The notes: a model not told the origin generated them from the letters alone. 21,845 nucleotides of DNA from an uncultured Prevotella sp. (GCA_900539625.1 UQCW01000048.1:1-21845); one strand, 5' to 3'; positions 9,137 through 17,170 are shown, counted from the first letter of the stretch. Numbers and translations are program-made.

Positions 9137-9324
9137 GGGATGTTCTATAAATTAGTTTTAAAGGAGATACTTTATTTAGAATTGACTTGGCCGCTTTTAC
9201 AGTTCTCACTCGCATTTTGCTGTATTTCAAAGACTCACATAGCTCGCTATGCTCGTCTTTGAAATACAACAATCTGCTTCGCGATAAATGTAAAATCGGC
9301 TCAAGCTAATTTATAGAACACCCC
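9137..9324 (-). mobile_element. 188-bp MITE-like element, copy 1
   Basis: This non-coding element has 19-bp terminal inverted repeats (GGGRTGTTCTATAAATTAG, one mismatch between ends). Its core is palindromic: GTATTTCAAAGAC (9222-9234) pairs with GTCTTTGAAATAC (9255-9267), and ATAGC/GCTAT lie inside. It is flanked by TTAA on both sides (9133-9136 and 9325-9328), consistent with a 4-bp target duplication. The right TTAA contains the stop codon of the neighbouring glycosyltransferase, which is therefore left intact. It matches the second copy at 13325-13512 at 184 of 188 positions, in opposite orientation. There is no transposase, so it would depend on an element elsewhere in the genome. The strand given is arbitrary, opposite to copy 2. 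Confidence 0.85.
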
Positions 9325-10029
9325 TTAAAAGCAGCGTTTGAGCAGTTGCGCAATCAGATACAGGCGATAGCGTATCTTGAAGGAGAGCGGCGTTCCGGCA
9401 TATTCGCTGCCAAAGGAGGCGTTGCCGCCGTGGCGGCGGTAGCAAACGAGTGGGGTGTCGAGCACGGCCACTTTGAAGAACGTTTTGCCAACGAGGAAGA
9501 GCCAGTTGTCGTGCGTGCAGAGGTTGCGCCGTTTCGGAAAAGGCAGGGCTTTGTCGCGCACGCTGCTCTTGAAGGCGAAGAGGCAGCCCAGAAAACCGAA
9601 TTTGACGATGTTGCCCAGCCAAGAGCGGTGGATGCCGCGTTCCTTAAAGAACGAAGCGTGGGTTTCGCGGCCTTCGGCATCGGTGATGACGGCGTCCGTC
9701 ACCACGAAGTCGGCCTTCTCCAGGGCCTTCAGACAGAGGGCCACCTTGTTGGGCTTCCAGATGTCGTCTTGGTCGCAGAGGAAGATATATTCTCCGCGTG
9801 CCAGGGCGATGCAGTGCTCGAAATTCCCTGTATATCCCAGGTTCTTCTCATTTTCAACCAGGCGGATTTGCTGATACGGAAGGCTTTTGACAATCGCGAC
9901 CGTGTCGTCAGCGGAATGGTCGTCGCAGACGATGATTTCATCGTTGTCATCCAATTGGGCGACGATGCTTTCAATCTGCTCACGTATGTAGCGGGCGCCG
10001 TTGTATGAGGCGATGCAAACGGATATCAT
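9325..10029 (-). CDS. Family 2 glycosyltransferase (last gene of polysaccharide cassette)
   Basis: This 234-residue cytoplasmic GT-A fold enzyme transfers a sugar from a nucleotide donor to the growing repeat unit. It opens with the typical GT2 strand ISVCIASYNGARYI. CDDHS at 35-39 binds the nucleotide, and CDQDD (85-89) carries the metal-binding DxD motif. A late HDNW (His/Asp) segment is typical of rhamnosyltransferase-like members. The donor sugar cannot be assigned. The start ATG overlaps the stop of the upstream glycosyltransferase by 4 bp (10026-10029), so the two are translationally coupled. The stop codon lies inside the TTAA target duplication of the adjoining MITE. Confidence 0.93.
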   Translation of the reverse strand: MISVCIASYNGARYIREQIESIVAQLDDNDEIIVCDDHSADDTVAIVKSLPYQQIRLVENEKNLGYTGNFEHCIALARGEYIFLCDQDDIWKPNKVALCLKALEKADFVVTDAVITDAEGRETHASFFKERGIHRSWLGNIVKFGFLGCLFAFKSSVRDKALPFPKRRNLCTHDNWLFLVGKTFFKVAVLDTPLVCYRRHGGNASFGSEYAGTPLSFKIRYRLYLIAQLLKRCF

Positions 10030-10901
10030 TTCGAATATTTGTTTTTCTCTGAGAGTTCCTTGTTGTATGCTTTATAGTAAATCCACTTATGGCGGTAGAA
10101 TTTGAAGATAGAGCCGTAGTCCACGCAGCGTAGCATGCGGTAGTAGCGCCATCCGTCGGCCAGCGTGTGTCCGAGGGAGCGGATTTTGTTGATGACATAG
10201 TTCGTTCGGAAATCAATGGCACCGAGCGTGTTGCTGCCGTGTTGGCGATAGAGGATGGTGGGTTCTTCCACATATCCGATGCGGCCGCCGTTTTTAAACG
10301 TGACCAGGGCCATCCACACGTCGTGCATAATGGCCGCTTCCGGCATCGGGATGGAGAGGTCTCTCACGGCTTTGTTGAACATCATCGTGCATCCCGTCAC
10401 GAGACAGTGGCCGCCGAGCATGTCGAGGTTGCAGAGGATGCGGGGCGAGATGCGGAACATCTCCCAAAGCGAGGGCGCAATCTCTTTCAGGTCGGAATCG
10501 ACCACGAGCAGATCCGTGTGGACGATGACTGGCTTCTCCGGCGCTTCGTTTTCCTCCTCCATCATCTTCTTCATGGTGACGAGAATCTTTTCAGGCAGCC
10601 ATTCATCGTCTTGGTCGGAGAACATATAATAGTCGGCCTCCACCTTCTCCATGAGCGTCATGAAGTTTCGTTTCGCTCCCAGTTTTTCCTGGTTGTCGAC
10701 CACCTTGATACGGGCATCGCGCTTTGCATAGTCGGCGAGAATTTCGGGCGTGTTGTCGGTGGAGAGGTCGTCCTGCACGTACAGCGTCCAGTTGGTGTAA
10801 TGCTGTTTCAGAATGGAGTCTATCTGGTGTGGCAGGTATTTTGAGCCGTTGTAGGTGGCCATGAGGATGGCCACGTGTGGCGTTTGTTCTGTATTTGTCA
10901 T
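10026..10901 (-). CDS. Family 2 glycosyltransferase (rhamnosyltransferase-like)
   Basis: This 291-residue GT-A enzyme resembles the glycosyltransferases often annotated as rhamnosyltransferases in O-antigen and capsule loci. AILMATYNGSKYLPHQI forms the first strand and helix, QDD (43-45) the nucleotide site and SDQDDEW (95-101) the DxD motif. MHDVW further on is the usual catalytic-base region. It overlaps both neighbours by 4 bp (10026-10029 and 10898-10901). This places epsG-like, GT and GT in one tightly coupled operon. The substrate is inferred only by family and context. Confidence 0.93.
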   Translation of the reverse strand: MTNTEQTPHVAILMATYNGSKYLPHQIDSILKQHYTNWTLYVQDDLSTDNTPEILADYAKRDARIKVVDNQEKLGAKRNFMTLMEKVEADYYMFSDQDDEWLPEKILVTMKKMMEEENEAPEKPVIVHTDLLVVDSDLKEIAPSLWEMFRISPRILCNLDMLGGHCLVTGCTMMFNKAVRDLSIPMPEAAIMHDVWMALVTFKNGGRIGYVEEPTILYRQHGSNTLGAIDFRTNYVINKIRSLGHTLADGWRYYRMLRCVDYGSIFKFYRHKWIYYKAYNKELSEKNKYSK

Positions 10902-11941
10902 GAGAGTTTAAGAAGTTCGTTATAGAATACGTTAAGCATCATGCAGCCGAAGGCGAAGACGATGACCAAGGATTTGCCGAAGGCTTCGGGCTTCATGGTC
11001 AGCGCAAGGTAGGGCACCATCACGATTTCCACCACGCCGAAGAGCTCTGCATAGCGGAATGCCATAACTGGCAGCGCACCGAGGGCGGTGAAGCAGAAAT
11101 AGGAGATGGCAAACACCTTCAGAAGCAGCGAGAGGTTGGGCGCCTGCTCTTTAATGACGTCGTATTTCCAGAGAAGGAGATAGAAAACGAGGAGGCGCAT
11201 GACGTAGACGATGTTGAACACGTTGATGGCGTCGCCCGCCATGCCGCTGTCGCGCAGTCGTTCATAAATCCAAAGCTTTTCCTGAATCCATGGGATGGGC
11301 AGGGAAGCAATGGGGTCGAATCCGCCGAAGAAGAGCAGATAGCCCAACAGGGGAATTGCGCCGATGACGAGGCGGCCGCGCAGCGTGAGGGGACGGCTTC
11401 CGAAAAAGGTGAGCAGGGGCAGCACGAAGGCACTATAGTGGAAACAGGCGGCGGCCAGACTAAAGAGCAGATAGGTGCGTTTCTCGCCTTTCGCGAGGTA
11501 GCTGAGCCCAACGAGGAAGAGACCGACGGCCACGGCAACGCGGATTTGGGTGACTTCCTGATAAAGGTAGAAATTGCCCATCCAGACCACCAATGCCAAG
11601 AGCCAGAATGGTGTGCTGCGCGTGACGGCCCAGGTGTGCAGGAGAATGCCGAGCAGAGCGTAGACCACAAACATGCCGCGCGGACTGTCGGCGAAGAAAC
11701 TCACAAGGGCAGAGATGGCGGTGAAGGTAAATTCCAGAATCTGTTCAGTGTTGCCATAATAATATTGCACGTAGTTTTCGGAGTCTTGGTCGAGGCCAAT
11801 GGGGCGGAAAGCGGCGAGCAGGAACAGCAGGGTTGCAACGGCTGCGAAGGTACACCAAACGGTGCGCGTCTTTTCGCCGTCGAAAAAGCACAGGGCACTT
11901 GTGGCGGCAAACAGCAGAAGCAATAGGCCGAAGAATATCAT
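10898..11941 (-). CDS. EpsG-family polysaccharide polymerase (Wzy-like)
   Basis: This 347-residue integral membrane protein has about nine or ten hydrophobic segments. Family features are LDQDSENYVQYYYG early, the region GNFYLYQEVTQIRVAVAV, and an extracytoplasmic AACFHYSAF. In the EpsG family (Bacillus subtilis EpsG and Wzy-like proteins) this pattern is linked to polymerisation of lipid-linked repeat units. It is the only polymerase candidate in the cassette and fits the Wzz gene upstream and the two glycosyltransferases downstream. The start follows a 156-bp gap that contains two hairpins, so its translation is not coupled to wzz. No flippase is seen beside it. Confidence 0.88.
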   Translation of the reverse strand: MIFFGLLLLLFAATSALCFFDGEKTRTVWCTFAAVATLLFLLAAFRPIGLDQDSENYVQYYYGNTEQILEFTFTAISALVSFFADSPRGMFVVYALLGILLHTWAVTRSTPFWLLALVVWMGNFYLYQEVTQIRVAVAVGLFLVGLSYLAKGEKRTYLLFSLAAACFHYSAFVLPLLTFFGSRPLTLRGRLVIGAIPLLGYLLFFGGFDPIASLPIPWIQEKLWIYERLRDSGMAGDAINVFNIVYVMRLLVFYLLLWKYDVIKEQAPNLSLLLKVFAISYFCFTALGALPVMAFRYAELFGVVEIVMVPYLALTMKPEAFGKSLVIVFAFGCMMLNVFYNELLKLS

Positions 11942-12030
11942 GTCGGAGTCTTAGTTAAATGGGAAGCCGAAAGGGAAAAGGGCGTGTTTCAGAGCCTGTC
12001 CCGATTTTTGCGGCCTCCTGTCTATGTTGG

Positions 12031-12088
12031 AAGAATTGGGAATGGGTTCCATTCTTGGATTAGCGCCAAGCATCGGGATGCCGAAGCA
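12031..12088. other. Two hairpins in the wzz to epsG-like gap
   Basis: The 156-bp space between the wzz stop (12098) and the polymerase start (11941) holds two compact hairpins. One is AAGAAT/ATTCTT with inner GGAA/TTCC (12031-12056). The other is a GGATGC/GCATCC stem (12073-12088), which reads as a UUCG tetraloop on the transcribed strand. Neither is followed by a U-tract. They may stabilise the wzz mRNA end or partly attenuate the downstream genes. No ORF is seen in the gap. Confidence 0.4.
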
Positions 12089-12097
12089 TCCAGCGTC

Positions 12098-13174
12098 TCA
12101 CGCTTCGTTGTTCACCTCCATCTTCTTGACATCCTTCGCAATGAAGTAGACGGTTTGCACCAAGAAGCAGAGCATGGCCATGACGATGGCAAACATCATG
12201 CGCTTCGGGCCGGCAGGGCGCAGGGGGACGGTGGCATTTTGCAGTGTGGTGAAGGCTGGTGTCTTTGAAAGCACCTTTGCTTGGGCAATCGTTTCCTGTG
12301 TCTTCGCACCGCTATAGGCATTGAAGGCCAACTGGAGTTCGTTTTCCAAGTTTTCAGCTTTGGCCTTGTAAGCTTCCAACACGAGGTCTTGGTGGGAATC
12401 GCAATAGTCGGCATATTCCTTCTGCTTCTTCATGTAGTTGAGATAAGCGTTGTTGACAATCTCGTGCATGTGGTTGAGCTCGATGCGTGCTTTGTGCGTA
12501 CGATATTCTGTGATGAAATCCTGCAGGCGTTCGCGGATGGTGTCAGCAAGCTGCGCCGCCACCAGTGGGTCTTGCGCCGTTGTGGTGATGGAGATGACGT
12601 CCGTTTTCTTGTCAACGGTGCAGGCGATGCCCGACGAGATGGCGTCGGCCATTTCCTTTTGCTTTTTCGTGAGGTGGAACGGGTCGATGCGCTGGGCCTT
12701 GTCCGTGCCGCCTTCCTCGTCTTTCGATGAAATCAGACTTCCCACATACATCATGGCCATATCCCACCAAGGGGCTTTGCAAGCCTCTTTGAGATAGGTG
12801 CTGTAAGGACCAGAGAATTTGCCGTCGCTGGTGGTGACTTTCACGTCGAAGAGCGGCACGATGAAGTCCGTGCTCTTCATGAGGTCGGGATAGATGGTAG
12901 GGGTGATGGCATCGTTGGAGCCGCCAAGGCTTCCCAAATTGATGTTGGCCATGGAGGCGAGGCTCGACAGTCCGCCGCCGACAGAGGGCGTTTCATATTC
13001 AGGGGCAAGCATCACCTTCACCGAATAGTAGCGCGGCACGCAACACATCAGCAGATAGAAGGCGATGAGGGTGGTGCCGACGGAAATGAGGTAATTCCTA
13101 CGTCTCGCCCAAATGATGCTGAAGACAACGTCGAGGCGAATTTGTTTTTTGACTAATGATTTTACGTTTGCCAT
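12098..13174 (-). CDS. Wzz/GumC-type polysaccharide chain-length determinant
   Basis: This 358-residue protein should set the length of the polysaccharide made by the downstream polymerase, or act as co-polymerase in its export. The N-terminal membrane segment is at about 28-46 (YLISVGTTLIAFYLLMC). It is followed by the Wzz beta strand RYYSVKVMLAPEYE, a long periplasmic helical region, the proline-rich PLRPAGPKR and a second membrane segment at about 325-345. There is no fused tyrosine kinase domain. It is the first gene of the four-gene cassette and lies about 150 bp inside MITE copy 2. No clear TAnnTTTG promoter is visible upstream. Confidence 0.93.
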   Translation of the reverse strand: MANVKSLVKKQIRLDVVFSIIWARRRNYLISVGTTLIAFYLLMCCVPRYYSVKVMLAPEYETPSVGGGLSSLASMANINLGSLGGSNDAITPTIYPDLMKSTDFIVPLFDVKVTTSDGKFSGPYSTYLKEACKAPWWDMAMMYVGSLISSKDEEGGTDKAQRIDPFHLTKKQKEMADAISSGIACTVDKKTDVISITTTAQDPLVAAQLADTIRERLQDFITEYRTHKARIELNHMHEIVNNAYLNYMKKQKEYADYCDSHQDLVLEAYKAKAENLENELQLAFNAYSGAKTQETIAQAKVLSKTPAFTTLQNATVPLRPAGPKRMMFAIVMAMLCFLVQTVYFIAKDVKKMEVNNEA

Positions 13175-13204
13175 ATATAGATGTATCTGTTTCTAACGAA
13201 GGGT

Positions 13205-13219
13205 GGTTCCCGGAGAACC
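13205..13219. other. Small hairpin in the wzz leader
   Basis: GGTTC (13205-13209) pairs with GAACC (13215-13219) around CCGGA, about 30 bp upstream of the wzz ATG. It is a short stem and may be incidental. Confidence 0.3.
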
Positions 13220-13267
13220 CGTTTGTTTGAGGGGGGAGTAAGTGGTTTAATGCTACTACTACTTATC

Positions 13268-13305
13268 ATGCCTGCCTGAAGCCGACGAGGGATTCAGACA
13301 GGCAT
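13268..13305. terminator. Strong hairpin between MITE copy 2 and wzz (possible terminator)
   Basis: A 13-bp stem with one mismatch (13268-13280 with 13293-13305) encloses a 12-nt loop. On the plus strand it is followed by TTTTA. On the minus strand, the direction of the flanking genes, there is no U-tract after it. It could stop leftward transcription from the ABC operon by structure alone or be a relic of an older gene end. Confidence 0.45.
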
Positions 13306-13324
13306 TTTATGGGTGTTCAATTTA

Positions 13325-13512
13325 GGGGTGTTCTATAAATTAGCTTGAGCCGATTTTACATTTATCGCGAAGCAGATTGTTGTATTTCAAAGACGAGCAT
13401 AGCGAGCTATGTGAGTCTTTGAAATACAGCAAGATGCGAGTGAGAACTGTAAAAGCGGCCAAGTCAATCCTAAATAAAGAATCTCCATTAAAACTAATTT
13501 ATAGAACATCCC
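13325..13512 (+). mobile_element. 188-bp MITE-like element, copy 2
   Basis: This is the inverted counterpart of 9137-9324: same length, same 19-bp terminal repeats, same palindromic core, with four differences by hand alignment. It has its own flanking 4-bp duplication, TTTA (13321-13324 and 13513-13516), so it probably inserted independently of copy 1. It lies 33 bp downstream of the ABC permease stop codon. A partial terminus-like string, GGGTGTTCAATTTA, sits directly left of it (13311-13324). Confidence 0.85.
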
Positions 13513-13545
13513 TTTATTGTGCAGGCGGTTGGGCCAGCGTATCTG

Positions 13546-14847
13546 CTATTTATACCGAATCCATTTCGCCATTTCCTTCAAGCTTGGCTTTTTGCCGTAC
13601 ATCAGAATGCCGACGCGGTAGATTTTACCGCTGAGCCAGATGAAGAAGATGGTGGTGGCGTAGAGCACACCGAGCGAGAGGGCTTCCTGCCACAAGGGCA
13701 CACCGAAGGGGATGCGCACCATCATGACGATGGGCGAGGTGAGGGGGAAGATGGAAGCCCAAAAGGCGAGCGGACCATTGGTGTTGTCGGCGCTGTACAT
13801 GGCGGCATAGAGGCCGAAAATCATGATGAGCACCACGGGCATGACAAACTGCGAACTGTCTTCTTGCGCGTTGACACTGGCGCCGACGGCTGCGAAGAAA
13901 GAGGCGTAGAGCAGATAGCCGCCCACGAAATAAAACACAAACATGATGCCGAGTTCGGCGAATGGCAGATTCATGATGGCGGCGAGAATCTCACTGGTTT
14001 CCGAAGGCATGCTCTGCTGCATGGCCGCCGTTTGCGCCGTCAGCATCGGGTCGGCCGGCACCTGCGAAGTGCCGAAGATGCTACCGCAAATGAAGAGGAT
14101 GGCGGCAAACATCACGCCCCAGATGATGAGTTGCAGGAAACCCACGAGCGCCACACCGATGATTTTGCCCATCATAAGCTGGAAGGGCTTCACGCTCGAC
14201 ACCATGAGCTCCATGATGCGGTTGGTTTTCTCCTCCATCACGCTCTGCATCACGGCAGCGCCGTAGGTCATAACAAAGAGATAGATGAGAAACGTGAAGA
14301 TGAAACCTGCCGCGATGGCGATGTTGGTGTCGGAGGCGCTTTCGTGTCCGTCTTCTTTTTTGATGACGGTTTTGATGTCGAAGTCGCTCTGCACGTCGTC
14401 GATGATCTTGTCGAGCTGCGGCACGTTATAGCTTTTGAGCTTGGCACGCCGCACTTCGTTGTTGAGCACTTCGCGGGTGTAGCTCAGCAACTCATTTGAA
14501 ACGGGTTGCGGCGAATTGATGCTCACGGCCTTAGGATTGTCAACGAGGTTGCCCGTGATAACGATGACCGCTTCAACGTCTGTCCCGTCGGCATAGAATG
14601 CGGCATTGTCGGCTTCTGCCGGTTCGAAGTGGTACGTGGTGTTGTCTTTGAAGAGCGCCACGTATTGCTGCGTTTTGTCGACCACCTTCACCACCTTCTG
14701 GTCGGAGTCTTTAATCGAAGCGAGCCAGAGCGGCACAAAGATGAGTGCCGCGAAGATGAAGGGCATCAGGATGGTGAGGAGGATGAAGGATTTCTTCTTG
14801 ACGCGCGTCATAAATTCGCGCTGTATGATAATCAGTGTCTTGTTCAT
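13546..14847 (-). CDS. ABC-2 type transporter permease (NatB-like)
   Basis: This 433-residue membrane subunit of an ABC exporter has its first membrane segment at about 20-45, right after IIQREFMTRVKKKSF, a motif typical of NatB/YhaP-type permeases. A soluble extracytoplasmic region of roughly 140 residues follows. Then come about five further segments in the C-terminal half (for example IAAGFIFTFLIYLFVMTYGAAV and the LMVSSVKPFQLMMGKIIGVALVG region, paraphrased by position 180-250). The gene begins 3 bp after the ATPase stop, so the two form an operon. NatAB systems export Na+, but many relatives have other or unknown substrates, so no substrate is claimed. Confidence 0.9.
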   Translation of the reverse strand: MNKTLIIIQREFMTRVKKKSFILLTILMPFIFAALIFVPLWLASIKDSDQKVVKVVDKTQQYVALFKDNTTYHFEPAEADNAAFYADGTDVEAVIVITGNLVDNPKAVSINSPQPVSNELLSYTREVLNNEVRRAKLKSYNVPQLDKIIDDVQSDFDIKTVIKKEDGHESASDTNIAIAAGFIFTFLIYLFVMTYGAAVMQSVMEEKTNRIMELMVSSVKPFQLMMGKIIGVALVGFLQLIIWGVMFAAILFICGSIFGTSQVPADPMLTAQTAAMQQSMPSETSEILAAIMNLPFAELGIMFVFYFVGGYLLYASFFAAVGASVNAQEDSSQFVMPVVLIMIFGLYAAMYSADNTNGPLAFWASIFPLTSPIVMMVRIPFGVPLWQEALSLGVLYATTIFFIWLSGKIYRVGILMYGKKPSLKEMAKWIRYK

Positions 14848-14850
14848 TTT

Positions 14851-15807
14851 CTATTCCGCTTTTAGAGGTTCATGAGTTGTGGCAGCATCTTTCGGATTTT
14901 CTGCCCCCACCACTTTCAAGAAGATTTCCTGCATGGATGGCATCTGCTCGCAGAAAGAGCGGATTTCAAGACGGCCGGCCAGGTCGGTAACGAGTTGACC
15001 GTTGCTGACGCCAGAGGCTTTTGTGAGTTTGTACGTGGTCAGTCCGCCCACCGTCTGCACGTTGTTGACTTCAAAGAGCGGCGACATCCCATCAAGGCTA
15101 CCGCTTGTGGCCTTCACCTCGAAGATGCCGCTGCGATAGCGCTCGCGCACCTCGTCGACTTTGCCACTCAGGGCCACTTGCGACTTGTTGATGAGCGCGA
15201 TGTTGTCGCAGATGTCTTCAACGGACGACATGTTGTGGGTGGAGAAAATGATGGTGGCACCTTCGTCGCGCAGGCGCAGTATCTCACGCTTGAGAATCTC
15301 GGCGTTCACGGGGTCGAAGCCCGAAAAGGGTTCGTCAAGAATCACGAGTTGCGGCTGATGGAGTACGGTGATGACAAACTGCACCTTCTGCTGCATACCC
15401 TTCGAGAGTTCTTCCAGTTTTTTGTTCCACCAGGCCATGATGTCCAGACGCTTAAACCAGTCGTGCAGGCGTTTTGTGGCTTCCGCGCGGCTCAGTCCTT
15501 TGAGCATGGCCAGATAAACGGCTTGTTCGCCAACCTTCATTTTTTTGTAGAGGCCGCGCTCTTCAGGCAGATAGCCGATGCGTGCCACATCGTTGGCAGA
15601 GAAGGGATGGCCGTCGAAGATGACCTCGCCGCTGTCGGGGGCGGTAATGCGGTTGATGATGCGGATGAGCGTTGTCTTGCCTGCCCCGTTAGGGCCCAGC
15701 AGACCGAAAACCTTTCCGCGGGGCACGTCAATGCTCACGTCATTGAGTGCCGTGTGGTTGGCAAAGCGCTTCACGATGTGATGGGCGCTCAAGAAAAAAT
15801 CGTCCAT
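14851..15807 (-). CDS. ABC transporter ATP-binding protein (NatA-like)
   Basis: This 318-residue ATPase subunit pairs with the permease encoded just downstream. Walker A is GPNGAGKT (38-45), the signature is LSKGMQQ (134-140), Walker B is LVILDEP (154-160), and the switch histidine is His191. The tail of about 100 residues ending LKVVGAENP matches the DUF4162-type extension found on NatA-like ATPases. The ATG at 15807 gives a complete N-terminus (MDDFFLSAHHIVKRF). It lies 82 bp from the end of lpxH, so it could share a transcript with it or have its own start. Confidence 0.94.
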   Translation of the reverse strand: MDDFFLSAHHIVKRFANHTALNDVSIDVPRGKVFGLLGPNGAGKTTLIRIINRITAPDSGEVIFDGHPFSANDVARIGYLPEERGLYKKMKVGEQAVYLAMLKGLSRAEATKRLHDWFKRLDIMAWWNKKLEELSKGMQQKVQFVITVLHQPQLVILDEPFSGFDPVNAEILKREILRLRDEGATIIFSTHNMSSVEDICDNIALINKSQVALSGKVDEVRERYRSGIFEVKATSGSLDGMSPLFEVNNVQTVGGLTTYKLTKASGVSNGQLVTDLAGRLEIRSFCEQMPSMQEIFLKVVGAENPKDAATTHEPLKAE

Positions 15808-15889
15808 TGTGGTGTCGATATTGGTATGGGTGAATTATTGGGATGACGAATGGCGTTAAGGGGTACAGGAAAAGGGGCCAGACCATAGG

Positions 15890-16654
15890 TCAGGGCTGTG
15901 TCTCTCCTTCCACAAATTCTTCCAGCAACATGTGCTCGCCGTCGAACACAGCATAGGAAAATTCCGTTATCCAGTCGCCGAGGATGATGGCCCGCGTGGT
16001 GCGCGAGAGCATGAGGTCGAGCTCAATGTGGCGGTGTCCGAAGATGAAATAGTTGATGTCGGGGTGTGTGGAGAGATAGTCTTTGGCAAATCGGATGAGT
16101 TCCTCGTTGTCTTCTCCTTGGTATTCTGGTTCCTTACCGTCCACGCGCTTCATTCTGCTGCGTCGTGCCCATTCCAGTCCAAAAGCCATGCCCCATCGTG
16201 GGTGCAAGGCGGCGAAGAGACGCTGGCAGGTGGCGTTGTGGAACACGGAGCGGAGGAAGCGAAACGAACGGTCGGTCGACCCGAGGCCGTCGCCGTGTGC
16301 CAGATAAAACACCTTACCATAGATTTCCAGTGTGGTGCTTTGGCGGTGGATGGTCATGCCGCATTCCTTTTCAAAATAATCGTGCACCCAGAGATCGTGG
16401 TTGCCCGTGAAGAAATGCACCTCCACGCCCATGTCAGTCAGTTCGCTGATTTTTCCAAGTAGGCGCGTGTAGCCCTTCGGGACGACGTATTTATATTCGT
16501 GCCAGAAGTCGAAAATGTCGCCCAAGAGATAAATGGCATCCGCCTTATGCTTGATGCTGTCGAGAAAATTGACCAAGCGGCGCTCTTGAGTTCGGGCGTG
16601 TGGAATGGCCAAACTGCCCAAGTGGGCGTCGGAGAGGAAATAGATATTTTTCAT
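15890..16654 (-). CDS. lpxH: UDP-2,3-diacylglucosamine diphosphatase LpxH
   Basis: LpxH removes UMP from UDP-2,3-diacylglucosamine to give lipid X in lipid A biosynthesis, on the cytoplasmic side of the inner membrane. The 254-residue protein has the full calcineurin-like phosphoesterase set: SDAHLG (Asp9, His11), GDIFDFW (Asp46), GNHD (84-87), AHGD (119-122) and GHRH (206-209). These are the LpxH metal ligands. The family also includes related phosphoesterases, but LpxH is the usual Bacteroidota assignment at this length. It stands between the DUF59 gene and the ABC operon without overlap. Confidence 0.9.
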   Translation of the reverse strand: MKNIYFLSDAHLGSLAIPHARTQERRLVNFLDSIKHKADAIYLLGDIFDFWHEYKYVVPKGYTRLLGKISELTDMGVEVHFFTGNHDLWVHDYFEKECGMTIHRQSTTLEIYGKVFYLAHGDGLGSTDRSFRFLRSVFHNATCQRLFAALHPRWGMAFGLEWARRSRMKRVDGKEPEYQGEDNEELIRFAKDYLSTHPDINYFIFGHRHIELDLMLSRTTRAIILGDWITEFSYAVFDGEHMLLEEFVEGETQP

Positions 16655-16724
16655 TGGGCTGAAAGCGTATTGTCGTAAGATGAAAAAGATTGGCAGAAAG
16701 CTTTTGGGTTAGTAATGGCTTTAC

Positions 16725-17045
16725 TTACATAAACCCCAATTCGAGTTTGGCCTCTTCGCTCATCATGTCCTTGTCCCATTCAGGCTCAAAGACGAGGTTG
16801 ACGTGGGCTTCCTTTATGCCAGTGATGCCATCGAGCTTGATGCGCACGTCTTCAACAATGAAGTCGGCTGCCGGACAGTTTGGGGCAGTAAGCGTCATGT
16901 CAACGTCGAGCGTCCCATCATCGTGGAGTTCGATGCGGTAGATGAGGCCGAGGTTATAGATGTCAACGGGTATTTCTGGGTCGTAAACCGTTTTGAGAAT
17001 TTCAACAACCCTTTCTTCCAATTTCAATTTTTCTTCTGATGTCAT
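16725..17045 (-). CDS. DUF59/MIP18 iron-sulfur cluster assembly factor
   Basis: This 106-residue cytoplasmic protein of the MIP18/PaaD-SufT group helps load or mature iron-sulfur clusters. DPEIPVDIYNLGLIY (about 22-36) and LTAPNCPAAD with the conserved Cys57 are diagnostic. EPEWDKDMMSEEAK near the end is also typical of the stand-alone bacterial form. No other suf genes are next to it here. A perfect 13-bp inverted repeat separates it from radC upstream. Confidence 0.92.
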   Translation of the reverse strand: MTSEEKLKLEERVVEILKTVYDPEIPVDIYNLGLIYRIELHDDGTLDVDMTLTAPNCPAADFIVEDVRIKLDGITGIKEAHVNLVFEPEWDKDMMSEEAKLELGFM

Positions 17046-17072
17046 GTTGGGATATATGTTGGCTTGAGGTTT

Positions 17073-17170
17073 AGTAATGGTGAAAAAATAACTTGACCAA
17101 TTTTGTGGGGTAGGGATTTATAACTTATGCCCTGTCTTTTTGTTCAACGATTTATTCTTTCACCATTACT
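17073..17170. repeat. 13-bp inverted repeat between radC and the DUF59 gene
   Basis: AGTAATGGTGAAA (17073-17085) and TTTCACCATTACT (17158-17170) are perfect inverted arms with 72 bp between them. A third partial copy, TTAGTAATGG, lies at 16709-16718 beyond the other end of the DUF59 gene. The arrangement mirrors the CACCTACTTA pairs elsewhere in the window but with a different core. The function is unknown. Confidence 0.6.

Noticed and set aside
9137..13512. Single composite transposon carrying the polysaccharide genes
   Set aside because: The outer flanks differ (TTAA on the left, TTTA on the right) and each element has its own matching duplication. Two separate insertions explain the data better than one composite jump.
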